Assembly: GCA_018003015.1 (NCBI GenBank)
Contig: JAGNEZ010000062.1
Location: 1-33,466 of the forward strand
DNA from: Phycisphaerae bacterium
GTDB taxonomy: Bacteria > Planctomycetota > Phycisphaerae > UBA1845 > PWPN01
Length of the DNA stretch: 33,466 bases
Direction: 5' to 3'
The notes under the pieces were generated by a model. It was not told where the DNA came from. It did not search any database and saw nothing but the letters and a program-made list of their open reading frames with translations. The stretch's first letter is position 1, and each line of letters begins with the position of its first letter. Made by a program: the position numbers and the translations under genes. Below are positions 26,430 to 33,466 of the stretch, piece after piece.

Positions 26430-28327
26430 CCTGTCGCAAATGCCAGTGGCTCACGTTGTTCTGCATGTTCGCCATCGCACTCATGGGTGACGCCGCATAC
26501 GCCATCGGACGCGGCGGTGGGGGCGGGCGTGGCGGTGGAGGGGGATTCCGAGGGGGCGGAGGCGCGTCGCGAGGCGGCGGCGTCAGCCGCCCATCCTACT
26601 CCGGCAGCGGGGGCATCCGATACTCGTCACCGCGTCCCTCTACTCCATCCTATTCCCGCCCATCGACGCCCTCGTATTCACGGCCGTCGAATCCAACTTA
26701 TCGGCCCAGTACCGCTGGAGGGAGCGTAGCACCCAGGCCCAGTACGGCGGGGGGCAGCGTAGCACCCAGGCCCAACACCGCCGCAGGCAGCGTCGCGCCC
26801 GGGCCGGTCAGCGCAGGAGGTTCTGCAACCACGATCCGGCGGCCAACACCGGGAACATCGGGGGCAAGCTCGATCTCGCGACCCGTCAGCCCCGCTCAAC
26901 TACCTGCCAACAACGGCTCACTCATCCACCGCGGTTCGGTCACGACACCCAGCGGTGCCACAATCAGCGGCATCAAAGGACCCGGTGGCGGAGGCGCTGT
27001 CGGCGTCCAGGGGCCTGGCGGCGGGAGCGCCGGTGCGATCAAAGGCCCAGGCGGTGGCGTAACGGCAGGCGTTAGAGGGCCTGAGGGCGGTGCGGCCGGA
27101 GCCGTGAGAGGCCCCGGCGGCGGTGCGGCCGCCGGTGTCGTCGGCCCCGGAGGCGGAGCTGCCGGCGCCGTGAGAGGTCCAAACGGCGGTGCGGCCGCCG
27201 GCATCCGAGGGCCGGGTGGTGCGGCCGCGGGAGCCGTCCGGGGACCCTATGGCGGCGGCGCGGCCGGCGTCAGAGGACCTTACGGCGGCGCGGCCGGAGC
27301 GGCTTGGGGGCCAGGTGGCTACGGCGTCGCAGGCGTGCGAGGCCCGTACGGCGGACGCTACGTTACCAATCTCCCCGCAGGCGCCATTCACTACCCGTGG
27401 CATGGAAACGACTACTGGCACTCGGGCTGGGCCTGGTTCACCGCCGGCTGGGTCGCCGGAGCCGTCACTTACAGCGTGGCATATCCGCCGGTCGGGTATT
27501 ACTACCCCACCCTGCCGCCTCAATACGAGACTGTCGTGATCAACAACACGACCTACTACGAGTCGGACAACGTCTACTATCAGGATGGCGAGCAGGACGG
27601 CAAAAAGGGCTACGTCGTTGCGGAATCCCCCGTGCCTCCCGAGGAGTCAACCCAGGCCAAAGGGCCGAATCCCTTCGAAGTTCTCAAGGGAATGTGTGAT
27701 TACCTCGCCGGCCTCGACAAGTTCAGCATGGTCGCCAATACGACTCGCGATGAGATCCGCGTGTCCGGAGACAAGGTCCAGGTCTCGGAGCGGCGAGCCA
27801 TCTGCGTGAGCCGACCGGATAAAGTGGCCATCGAAGTCACTGGCGACAACGGCGCCAGGCGAATGGTCTACGACGGCAAGACGGTCTCGATGCTTGATCG
27901 CTCCAAGAGCCTCTACACTGTCGTCGAGGTTCCCAACACGATCGACGCCGCGCTGGACACCCTCGCCGTCAAGTACGAGGTCATCGTCCCGCTCGAGGAT
28001 CTGATGTACAAAGACCTCTACGACAGGGTATTGACCCGTATCACCGCGGGTGATTACCTCGGAACAGCGACCGTCAACGGCCTCAAGTGCCATCACCTGG
28101 CCTTCGTGGCCGGTGACTCGAATTGGGAGTTCTGGATCGAGGCCGAGGGCAAGCCGGTTCTTCGTAAGATCACCATCGACTACGGGCAAAACGAGACCCG
28201 ATCGCGATATACGGCGGATATCGCCGGCTGGAGTGGCTCACCCTCGTTCAACGAGAGAACGTTCGCGTTCAAGTTGCCGGAGAACGTCAAACGCTTCGAG
28301 ATGTCGCCCGTGAACAAAGGAGAGTAG
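26426..28327 (+). CDS. Large secreted Gly-rich repeat protein with C-terminal DUF2092 domain
   Basis: A 633-residue protein with a signal peptide (LTLFCMFAIALMGDAAYA). In order it has a Gly/Arg stretch (about 28-50), a Ser/Pro/Tyr/Arg segment with SYSRPST repeats (about 55-95), AGGSVAPRPST repeats, a long RGP-GG-AAGV repeat (about 182-311), a Tyr/Trp-rich middle (PPVGYYYPTLPPQYETVVI, TTYYESDNVYYQDG) reminiscent of DUF6515, and a DUF2092 domain from about 415 with CDYLAGLDKFSMVANTTRDE, RITAGDYLGTATVNGLKCHH and RKITIDYGQNETRSRYTADI. GGAG lies 10 nt before the ATG. Because it overlaps the first DUF2092 gene, both are probably made together. Function unknown: an extended, perhaps surface-exposed protein. 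Confidence 0.87.
   Translation: MTCRKCQWLTLFCMFAIALMGDAAYAIGRGGGGGRGGGGGFRGGGGASRGGGVSRPSYSGSGGIRYSSPRPSTPSYSRPSTPSYSRPSNPTYRPSTAGGSVAPRPSTAGGSVAPRPNTAAGSVAPGPVSAGGSATTIRRPTPGTSGASSISRPVSPAQLPANNGSLIHRGSVTTPSGATISGIKGPGGGGAVGVQGPGGGSAGAIKGPGGGVTAGVRGPEGGAAGAVRGPGGGAAAGVVGPGGGAAGAVRGPNGGAAAGIRGPGGAAAGAVRGPYGGGAAGVRGPYGGAAGAAWGPGGYGVAGVRGPYGGRYVTNLPAGAIHYPWHGNDYWHSGWAWFTAGWVAGAVTYSVAYPPVGYYYPTLPPQYETVVINNTTYYESDNVYYQDGEQDGKKGYVVAESPVPPEESTQAKGPNPFEVLKGMCDYLAGLDKFSMVANTTRDEIRVSGDKVQVSERRAICVSRPDKVAIEVTGDNGARRMVYDGKTVSMLDRSKSLYTVVEVPNTIDAALDTLAVKYEVIVPLEDLMYKDLYDRVLTRITAGDYLGTATVNGLKCHHLAFVAGDSNWEFWIEAEGKPVLRKITIDYGQNETRSRYTADIAGWSGSPSFNERTFAFKLPENVKRFEMSPVNKGE
26969..27360 (+). repeat. Tandem coding repeat, units of about 10-12 residues
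   Basis: About eleven imperfect units of the type [V/I][R/K]GP-x-GG-x-AAG-[V/A/I], alternating between 10- and 12-residue lengths, inside the Gly-rich protein. Codon usage varies between copies, so the repeat is better conserved as protein than as DNA. Confidence 0.8.
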
Positions 28328-28329
28328 TT

Positions 28330-29712
28330 TTGCAGATCAAGTTTCACGGCGCGGCCGGCGGCGAAGTCACCGGTTCGGCGTACCTCGTACAAACGAAGAA
28401 CGCACGGGTCCTGGTCGATGGTGGCATGTCCCAGGGTGGCCGCGCCGCCGCAGCCAAAAACCGTCCACCCGAGACCGCCCGTCGAGGCAAACTGGACGCA
28501 GTCGTTCTCACCCACGCTCATCTTGACCATACCGGGCGCCTGCCGCTGCTGGCCAAGCTGGGCTACACCGGCCCGGTCTACGCGACCCCGGCCACCAACC
28601 AATTGACCGCCCGGATCCTCCGCGATTCGGCGAGGCTGCAGCTCCAGGACGCCGAACGCGACAACCGGAAGCGCGAACGCGCCGGCGAACCGCTCTACAC
28701 GCCCGAGCACGCCGAGGCGATCATCCCGCGACTCAAGGAGGTCCCCTATCAGAAACCGGTGACCGTCGCGCCGGGCATACGCGCGTGCTGGGCCGAGGCG
28801 GGCCACATGCTCGGCTCCGCCAGCATCCAGCTGCTTGTCGAGGAGGACGGTCGCACCAAGAACGTCGTATTCTCGGGAGACCTCGGGTCCAAGGGCGCAC
28901 CCATTCTGCGTGACTACGAGCCTTTCCAGCAGGCAGACAAGGTGGTCATGGAATCGCCCTACGGCGACCATGACCACCGGCCGTTCCGCGAAACGGTGGA
29001 GGAGTTCGTCGGGATCGTGAAGCATGCTGTCGAGAACGACGGCAAGGTGCTGGTGCCCACTTTCGCCGTCGGGCGCGCCCAACTGCTCACTCTGCTGATG
29101 AGTTGGATGTTCCGAAAGGGCAAGGTCAAGCCCTTCCCGGTGTTCCTCGACAGCCCGATGGCGATCGAGGCGACGCGGATCTACACCCGCCACGTCGAGC
29201 TGTTCGACGACGACATGCGAGCCTGCATGCGCGAAGGCCTGGTACGCGACGACCTCAAGACCATGAAAGCTACTGAGTCGGCCGACGACTCCAAGGCGGT
29301 CAACGGCGTCAAGGGGCCCTGCCTGATCATGGCCGGTGCCGGCATGTGCAACGCGGGACGCATCCTGCACCACCTGCGACAGAATCTCTGGAAACCCGAG
29401 ACCCACGTCATCATCGTGGGTTATCAGGCACGGGGCTCGCTGGGACGTCTGCTGGTCGAGGGCGAGCAATTCGTGGGTATTCACGGCGAGAAGATCGCCG
29501 TGCGGGCCCAGATCCACACGCTGGGCGGATTCAGCGCCCATGCCGGCCAGACCGACCTGCTGAGCTGGTTCAGCGCCATCGCCCCGTCAAAGCCGCGTGT
29601 GATCGTGGCTCACGGCGAAGACGGGCCGCGCAAGACCCTGGCCAAACTCATTCAGCAGCGACACGGCCTCAAACCGACCATGCCCGCGATTGGTGATGTC
29701 ATCGAACTCTGA
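28330..29712 (+). CDS. Beta-CASP metallo-beta-lactamase-fold hydrolase (probable ribonuclease)
   Basis: A 460-residue protein of the CPSF73/YSH1-like bacterial group. The N-terminal metallo-lactamase domain has FHGAAGGEVTGSAYLV, THAHLDHTG, AGHMLGSAS and SGDLG; the beta-CASP insert has VPTFAVGRAQ and LIMAGAGMCNAGRILHHL; the final part has GGFSAHAGQTDLL and IVAHGEDGPRKTL. The metal ligands are present. Family members process or degrade RNA; the substrate here is unknown. The start is a TTG at 28330 with GGAG upstream, 2 nt after the previous stop; no ATG or GTG lies nearby that keeps the conserved N-terminus. Probably translationally coupled. Confidence 0.93.
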   Translation: MQIKFHGAAGGEVTGSAYLVQTKNARVLVDGGMSQGGRAAAAKNRPPETARRGKLDAVVLTHAHLDHTGRLPLLAKLGYTGPVYATPATNQLTARILRDSARLQLQDAERDNRKRERAGEPLYTPEHAEAIIPRLKEVPYQKPVTVAPGIRACWAEAGHMLGSASIQLLVEEDGRTKNVVFSGDLGSKGAPILRDYEPFQQADKVVMESPYGDHDHRPFRETVEEFVGIVKHAVENDGKVLVPTFAVGRAQLLTLLMSWMFRKGKVKPFPVFLDSPMAIEATRIYTRHVELFDDDMRACMREGLVRDDLKTMKATESADDSKAVNGVKGPCLIMAGAGMCNAGRILHHLRQNLWKPETHVIIVGYQARGSLGRLLVEGEQFVGIHGEKIAVRAQIHTLGGFSAHAGQTDLLSWFSAIAPSKPRVIVAHGEDGPRKTLAKLIQQRHGLKPTMPAIGDVIEL

Positions 29713-29730
29713 CCAAGACCCGAGGAGACC

Positions 29731-30525
29731 ATGGCGAAGCGACAGACCATCGATCAATGGGAACGCAGTTGGCAGAAGTACTGGGCCAAGGCCGGTACGA
29801 CCTACGAGTTGCCCCCCGAGCGCGCAGAAGAACGTAACTTCCTCATGCAGACGCGCACGCCTGCGGCGGAGAAAGCCCGCCTGCGACGCATTCAGGCCGA
29901 GTTCAAACGCGGATTCGGCCGGTTGCACAAGCTCGGCCCGGCGGTCACCGTCTTCGGCTCGGCTCGCTTCAACGACGGCCATCGCTACTACAAGATGGCC
30001 GTCGACGTCGGTCAGGAGCTGGCCAAGGCCGGCTTCGCGGTCCTGACCGGAGGCGGCCCCGGCATTATGGAAGCGGCGAACCGCGGCTCTCACGAGGCCG
30101 GCGGCACCTCGATCGGCTTGAACATCATCCTGCCGTTCGAACAGGAGCCGAACCCGTACGTGGACGAGAGTATCGAGTTCCACTACTTCTTCGTCCGCAA
30201 AGTGGTGCTGGTGAAATATTCCTGCGCATTCGTGATCATGCCCGGCGGTTTGGGGACGCTCGACGAGATGTACGAGGCCGGAACTCTCATCCAGTGCCAC
30301 AAGATCGGCCCCTTCCCGGTGATCGGTATGGGCAGGAGCTTCTGGCAACCCCTGAAGCCGTTCACACGGCACCAGATCCGGGCCGGCGCGGTCGGCAAGG
30401 AGGAACTGGGCTTCGTGCGCGTAACCGATTCGCCGCAGGAGGCCGTCGATCTCATCGTGCGCAGCCAGCCGCCGGCCCTGCGCGCCCGGCTCAAACCGAT
30501 AGCGTCCGGCAAGAACCGCAAATGA
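29731..30525 (+). CDS. LOG-family (TIGR00730) protein
   Basis: A 264-residue protein with a Rossmann-like fold. The signature motifs are GGGPGIMEAANRG and PGGLGTLDEMYEA, as in LONELY GUY phosphoribohydrolases and related nucleotide-binding proteins. Family enzymes remove ribose 5-phosphate from nucleoside monophosphates; many bacterial members have other or unknown roles. The N-terminal 60 residues (WERSWQKYWAKAGTTYEL) are an extra charged segment before the conserved VTVFGSAR. AGGAG lies a few nt before the ATG, and it follows the beta-CASP gene by 18 nt. Confidence 0.9.
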   Translation: MAKRQTIDQWERSWQKYWAKAGTTYELPPERAEERNFLMQTRTPAAEKARLRRIQAEFKRGFGRLHKLGPAVTVFGSARFNDGHRYYKMAVDVGQELAKAGFAVLTGGGPGIMEAANRGSHEAGGTSIGLNIILPFEQEPNPYVDESIEFHYFFVRKVVLVKYSCAFVIMPGGLGTLDEMYEAGTLIQCHKIGPFPVIGMGRSFWQPLKPFTRHQIRAGAVGKEELGFVRVTDSPQEAVDLIVRSQPPALRARLKPIASGKNRK

Positions 30526-30593
30526 TGCCATCCAGGTGACGAGGGCGGCCTCTCGCATGGCGGGCGGCGATTGCGCACCGAGGAGTGTTGCGG

Positions 30594-31262
30594 ATGATCG
30601 GCAAAGAGACGTTCATTCACAGGTACCTGGAGCCGGCCGACCGAATCAACGAAGTGCTCTTCGGGCTGATCATGGTCCTGACCATTACCCTCACCGCGGG
30701 ATTGGCGGTAGAGGACACGGCCCAGGGAGAACGCGAGCTGCTCATCGCGACCGTCGGCTGCAGTATCGCGTGGGGTATCATCGACGGTGTCATGTTCATG
30801 ATGGGCAACATGCTCGACCGAGCCCGCAGGGCCAGGTACCTGATGGCCGTTCAACGAGCACCCGACGAAGCCGCCGGGATGGCCGTTGTCGAACAGGCGT
30901 TGGACGGAACGCTGGCGTCACTGATGACCGAGGAGGAGCGGGCGCGCGTGCGCCGCTCGGTGTACACAACCGCCCTTCGCACCCCGCCGGAACGTACCGG
31001 GCTCCACAAGGAAGACCTCCTCGGCGCCCTTGCCAGTTGCTTGTTGGTAATCGTCTCCACCATTCCCGCCGCTGTCCCGTTCCTGTTCATCAGCCGCACT
31101 CACGTTGCCTTGCGGGTCTCCAACGCCCTGCTCGTCGCCATGCTCTTCCTCACCGGTTACCAGTGGGGCAAGCACGCCAACGCCAACCGCTTGGGAACGG
31201 GCCTGGCGTTCCTTGTTGCCGGCCTGGCGCTGGTCGGTATCACCATCGCACTCGGCGGATGA
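30594..31262 (+). CDS. VIT-family (CCC1-like) membrane protein
   Basis: A 222-residue membrane protein. YLEPADRINEVLFGLIMVL at the N-terminus, GIIDGVMFMMGNMLDRARR and a three-helix C-terminal part resemble the VIT1/CCC1 group of iron/manganese transporters; the middle region is soluble and charged. Transport activity and metal are not shown by the sequence. The ATG at 30594 is preferred because AGGAG lies 8 nt upstream; a GTG at 30585 overlaps that site. It closes the plus-strand run. Confidence 0.72.
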   Translation: MIGKETFIHRYLEPADRINEVLFGLIMVLTITLTAGLAVEDTAQGERELLIATVGCSIAWGIIDGVMFMMGNMLDRARRARYLMAVQRAPDEAAGMAVVEQALDGTLASLMTEEERARVRRSVYTTALRTPPERTGLHKEDLLGALASCLLVIVSTIPAAVPFLFISRTHVALRVSNALLVAMLFLTGYQWGKHANANRLGTGLAFLVAGLALVGITIALGG

Positions 31263-31303
31263 CGATGATGTTCGCATGCTCCTCGGGTGGATCCACGCCC
31301 GAC

Positions 31304-31381
31304 CTACTTCAACCGGCAACGCGTGGCGCTCAGCCCGTGAAGCTTCATGTCCTCGATCATTCTGCGGCTGAGTTCGGTCAC
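31304..31381 (-). pseudogene. 5' remnant of an IS91-type tyrosine recombinase (integrase)
   Basis: A GTG start at 31381 with GGAGG upstream encodes MTELSRRMIEDMKLHGLSAT and then stops. This matches the start of IS91-family site-specific integrases, which usually continue into a SAM-like DNA-binding domain. Only about 20 of roughly 300 residues remain before unrelated sequence and a TAG. It marks an older mobile-element insertion next to the IS1634-like element. Confidence 0.5.
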
Positions 31382-31408
31382 GATACACCTCCGTTTCGAT
31401 GCGAACGC

Positions 31409-31427
31409 CGCTCCCCCAACGGGAGCG
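31409..31427. other. Small perfect hairpin
   Basis: CGCTCCC and GGGAGCG form a 7-bp stem around the 5-nt loop CCAAC. It lies between the integrase remnant and the IS left end. There is no T-run, so a Rho-independent terminator is unlikely; it may belong to the old mobile element. Confidence 0.5.
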
Positions 31428-31457
31428 TATGAAACGAAGGTACGACCTCACCTCAGG

Positions 31458-31470
31458 CTCATTTTCGACA
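31458..31470 (+). repeat. Left terminal inverted repeat of the IS
   Basis: CTCATTTTCGACA, the exact reverse complement of the sequence at 33313-33325. Confidence 0.85.
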
Positions 31471-31586
31471 GTTGCCGCATTGTTGGCCTGCCCGAAACCC
31501 TGCTGGCGGCCCCGAGAACGCGGCTGGGACTGTTCCGGGGCTCGGAATGTAGTGCCTAAATAGTTGCGTCCGATGGCCGCAGGCTC

Positions 31587-31615
31587 TTGACATTCCTTTT
31601 TTTTTATGGTATTAT
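31587..31615 (+). promoter_or_regulatory. Sigma-70-like promoter of the transposase
   Basis: TTGACA (31587-31592), 17 nt including a T9 run, then TATTAT (31610-31615). The transposase ATG begins 6 nt after the -10, so transcription would start at or next to the start codon, giving a leaderless message. There is no Shine-Dalgarno site. This AT-rich promoter stands out in the GC-rich surroundings. Confidence 0.75.
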
Positions 31616-31621
31616 TTGGGC

Positions 31622-33364
31622 ATGTTTGTCCGCACCAAGCGTAGTGTCCAGAACGGTGTCACCTACGAATACCTGCAGATCGTCCGGTCGTATCGGGACG
31701 GCCCCCGGGTCCGCCAGCAAGTGGTGGGCACCCTGGGGCGGCGCGACGACGTGGTGGCCTCCGGCGAGTTGGATGGGTTGCTCCGCAGCCTGAGCCAATA
31801 CAGCCAGGCCTTGCGGGTGGTCGAACGGACGCGGGAGGACCTGCGCGCCCGGGCCGCCCGCCCGTGGGGTCCGGCGCTGGTGTTCGGCCGGTTGTGGGAC
31901 CGCCAGGGGGTTCCCGAAGTGCTCCGGTCGCTGGCCAGAAGGCGGAAGTTCGAGTTCGACGTGGAGCGGGTGGCTTTCGCGATGACCTTGCAGCGTCTGT
32001 GCCTGGGCGGTTCCGACCTGCAAGGCTCGCAATGGATCCGCACGGTGGAGTGTCCGGGCACCGACGGGCTGGCCCTGCAGCACTTCTATCGCACCACCGG
32101 TTTTCTGGCCGACGTTCGTGACCGCCTGGAGCAGGGGCTGTTCGACCGGGACCGCGACCTGTTCAGCGAGGACTTGGATCTGGTCTTCATCGACACCACC
32201 CGCGTGTACGTCTACCGGGACACACCGACGGCCTACCGCAAGCGGGGCTACTCGCGGGATCGCCGCCCGGACCTGGCGCAGTTCGTGCTCTGTGTGGTGG
32301 TGAACCAGGACAGCTGGCCGATCGCCTGGGAGATCTTTCCGGGGAACACGGCGGACGTGAAGGCCTTCGAGCAGGTGGTGAAAGTCCTGCGCGAGCGGCT
32401 GAGGATTCGTCGGGGGGTGGTGGTGGCCGACCGCGGGATGATCTCGAAGCAGACGATGACCCTGCTGGCGGATCATCCGCATCAGCCGTTCGACTATGTT
32501 CTGGGCTGCCGGCTGCGGCAGAACAAGGAGGTGGCCGAACAGGTACTGACTGATCCGGGCGAGTATGCGCCGGTGGCCCCGAACCTTCAGGTGAAGGAGG
32601 TCCGGGTGGGCTCGCGTCGGTACGTGGCCTGCCGCAACCCGATCGAGGGGGTCAAGGATGCGGCCGCCCGGGAGGCTCTGCTGGCCAAGCTGCAGGACAC
32701 GCTGTCGCGTCACGGCCCCAAGGCGGTGATCGGCAACCACGGCTTCGCCCGCTTCGTGAAGGTGGTCAAAGGCGGGGTGACTATCGACCCGGAGGCGGTT
32801 CAGCGGGACAGCCGGTTCGACGGCCTGTTCGTGCTGACCACCAGCACCGACCTGCCCGTGGACCAGGTGGCCCGGACGTACAAGAGCCTGTGGCGGGTGG
32901 AACGAACCTTTCGCGAGGAAAAGTCCACGCTGGAGGTTCGCCCGATCTACCACCATCGCGACGACACTTCGATGGGGCACATCGTGGCCAGCTTCCTGGC
33001 CCTGCGGCTGGAGGTGGATCTTCAGCGTCGCCTAGATGATCGGGGCGTGGGCCTCTCCTGGCCGGACCTGATGCGGGATCTATCCGCCGTTCAGGCCGTG
33101 ACGGTGGAGATGAGCGGCCGGCGCTATCGACTCCGCACGGACCTGCAGGGCAGCGCCGGCCAGATCTTCGCCGCGGCGGGCGTCCGGCCGCCGGCCACGG
33201 TCACTCTGCTGGGAGACCTGACCGAGCCGCAGTCGGAGATGAGGCCATGTAGTGCCAAGCCCGATCGCTGCGCGCGTAAGTCGTTGTCAACAAACAAGCC
33301 CGCGAAGCACGGTGTCGAAAATGAGTCAGAAGGTCCCAATCCCAGTTCCCCAGGTGCGCGATGA
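31622..33364 (+). CDS. IS1634-family transposase (DDE type)
   Basis: About 580 residues. N-terminal FVRTKRSVQNGVTYEYLQIV is typical. The catalytic Asp residues lie in LVFIDTTRVYVY (about 190) and GVVVADRGMIS (about 270), and the Glu in WRVERTFREEKSTLEVRP (about 427), followed by YHHRDD and membrane-unlike basic sequence. The reading frame continues through the right inverted repeat and stops at 33362-33364, 39 nt into flanking DNA, so the last 13 residues are not from the element. An altered C-terminus or read-through is likely. The ATG at 31622 is used because it sits at the promoter start point; a TTG two codons earlier is open but has no support. Confidence 0.92.
   Translation: MFVRTKRSVQNGVTYEYLQIVRSYRDGPRVRQQVVGTLGRRDDVVASGELDGLLRSLSQYSQALRVVERTREDLRARAARPWGPALVFGRLWDRQGVPEVLRSLARRRKFEFDVERVAFAMTLQRLCLGGSDLQGSQWIRTVECPGTDGLALQHFYRTTGFLADVRDRLEQGLFDRDRDLFSEDLDLVFIDTTRVYVYRDTPTAYRKRGYSRDRRPDLAQFVLCVVVNQDSWPIAWEIFPGNTADVKAFEQVVKVLRERLRIRRGVVVADRGMISKQTMTLLADHPHQPFDYVLGCRLRQNKEVAEQVLTDPGEYAPVAPNLQVKEVRVGSRRYVACRNPIEGVKDAAAREALLAKLQDTLSRHGPKAVIGNHGFARFVKVVKGGVTIDPEAVQRDSRFDGLFVLTTSTDLPVDQVARTYKSLWRVERTFREEKSTLEVRPIYHHRDDTSMGHIVASFLALRLEVDLQRRLDDRGVGLSWPDLMRDLSAVQAVTVEMSGRRYRLRTDLQGSAGQIFAAAGVRPPATVTLLGDLTEPQSEMRPCSAKPDRCARKSLSTNKPAKHGVENESEGPNPSSPGAR
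33313..33325 (-). repeat. Right terminal inverted repeat of the IS
   Basis: TGTCGAAAATGAG, pairing exactly with 31458-31470 in inverted orientation. It lies within the transposase reading frame. Confidence 0.85.
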
Positions 33365-33466
33365 GCTGGGCTTCCGCCAAGCGGTCCACATGCCGCCGGA
33401 TCTCAAGGTCGGCACGCATCCGTGCCAAGGCGCCCCCGAGCAGTTCGCCGACCAAGCGGATTCGGC
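33326..33466 (-). pseudogene. Truncated PAS-domain sensor protein (probable histidine kinase)
   Basis: Reading leftward from the window edge, the frame encodes LVGELLGGALARMRADLEIR followed by DRLAEAQLIAHLGNWDWDLL. This is a familiar linker-to-PAS-domain pattern in sensory histidine kinases (LAEAQ-IAHLG-W-WD). It ends at the IS right terminal repeat, about 10 residues into the PAS fold. The frame is open to the window edge, so the 5' part lies outside. The 3' part is not found on the other side of the IS, so the gene has lost its end by rearrangement or the junction is an assembly join. Confidence 0.6.

Larger units (their letters stand above)
31458..33325 (+). mobile_element. IS1634-like insertion sequence
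   Basis: About 1.87 kb bounded by perfect 13-bp inverted repeats CTCATTTTCGACA (31458-31470) and TGTCGAAAATGAG (33313-33325), enclosing one large DDE transposase gene with its own promoter. The flanks show no perfect target duplication: TCAGG on the left and TCAGA on the right share four bases. The left flank carries a different gene remnant from the right flank, so a simple insertion into one gene is not supported. Confidence 0.82.

Noticed and set aside
27000-27360. Possible CRISPR-like repeat
   Set aside because: The periodicity is a coding Gly-rich repeat in frame with a secreted protein; no constant repeat with unique spacers.
28180-29541. Long frame antisense to the beta-CASP hydrolase
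   Set aside because: Shadow of a gene with intact metal-binding motifs.
31409-31427. Hairpin as a Rho-independent terminator for the VIT-family gene
   Set aside because: No T-run follows on either strand.
31604-32980. 458-codon frame antisense to the transposase
   Set aside because: His/Pro/Gln-rich mirror of a recognisable DDE transposase.

Overview
The window is GC-rich bacterial chromosome with densely packed genes on both strands. The proteins are those of a Gram-negative envelope: lipoproteins with clear lipoboxes, an OprB-type porin and a complete RND efflux system. The mix also includes a Ser/Thr-kinase-type C-terminal membrane domain, V4R and SpoIIE regulators, DUF2092 proteins, a VIT-family protein and a secreted protein of unknown family. 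Together these point to Planctomycetota or a close relative. This is inferred from gene content; no rRNA or marker gene is present.

Layout. (1) 1-806 (+): the end of a membrane protein resembling the C-terminal part of acidobacterial/planctomycete Ser/Thr kinases, with a probable frameshift at a G6 run. (2) 1015-7745 (-): a tight six-gene run: OprB-type porin, secreted alpha/beta hydrolase, DUF4105 membrane protein, DUF900 hydrolase lipoprotein, PilT-like ATPase, STAS protein. It looks like an envelope/surface operon. (3) 7862-8197 (-): a decayed DUF2254-like remnant. (4) 8535-14738 (-): the most interesting block. Pyruvate kinase is followed by a V4R sensor, a SpoIIE phosphatase, a Pat-like GNAT acetyltransferase and a 773-residue fusion of a cyclic-nucleotide-binding-like domain, acetate kinase and a PduL-type phosphotransacylase. 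The fusion would carry out acetyl-CoA to acetate plus ATP on one chain, with a built-in sensory domain. (5) 14860-17956 (-): DUF4136 lipoprotein, a secreted protein of unknown function, and a broken bile-acid/sodium-symporter-like gene. (6) 18387-31262 (+): PPK2 polyphosphate kinase, RND adaptor/pump/outer-membrane channel, two DUF2092 proteins (one carrying a long Gly-rich repeat), a beta-CASP metallo-hydrolase, a LOG-family protein and a VIT-family membrane protein. (7) 31304-33466: mobile-element territory. It holds a 5' remnant of an IS91-type integrase, then a complete IS1634-like element with 13-bp terminal inverted repeats and a near-consensus, apparently leaderless promoter. The element abuts a truncated PAS sensor gene that runs off the window.

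How the genes work together. Block 4 links glycolytic exit (pyruvate kinase) to substrate-level ATP formation from acetyl-CoA, with signalling genes (V4R, PP2C-type phosphatase, protein acetyltransferase) in between. Block 6 begins with PPK2 immediately ahead of a tripartite pump. No tRNA, rRNA, CRISPR array or strong Rho-independent terminator was seen.
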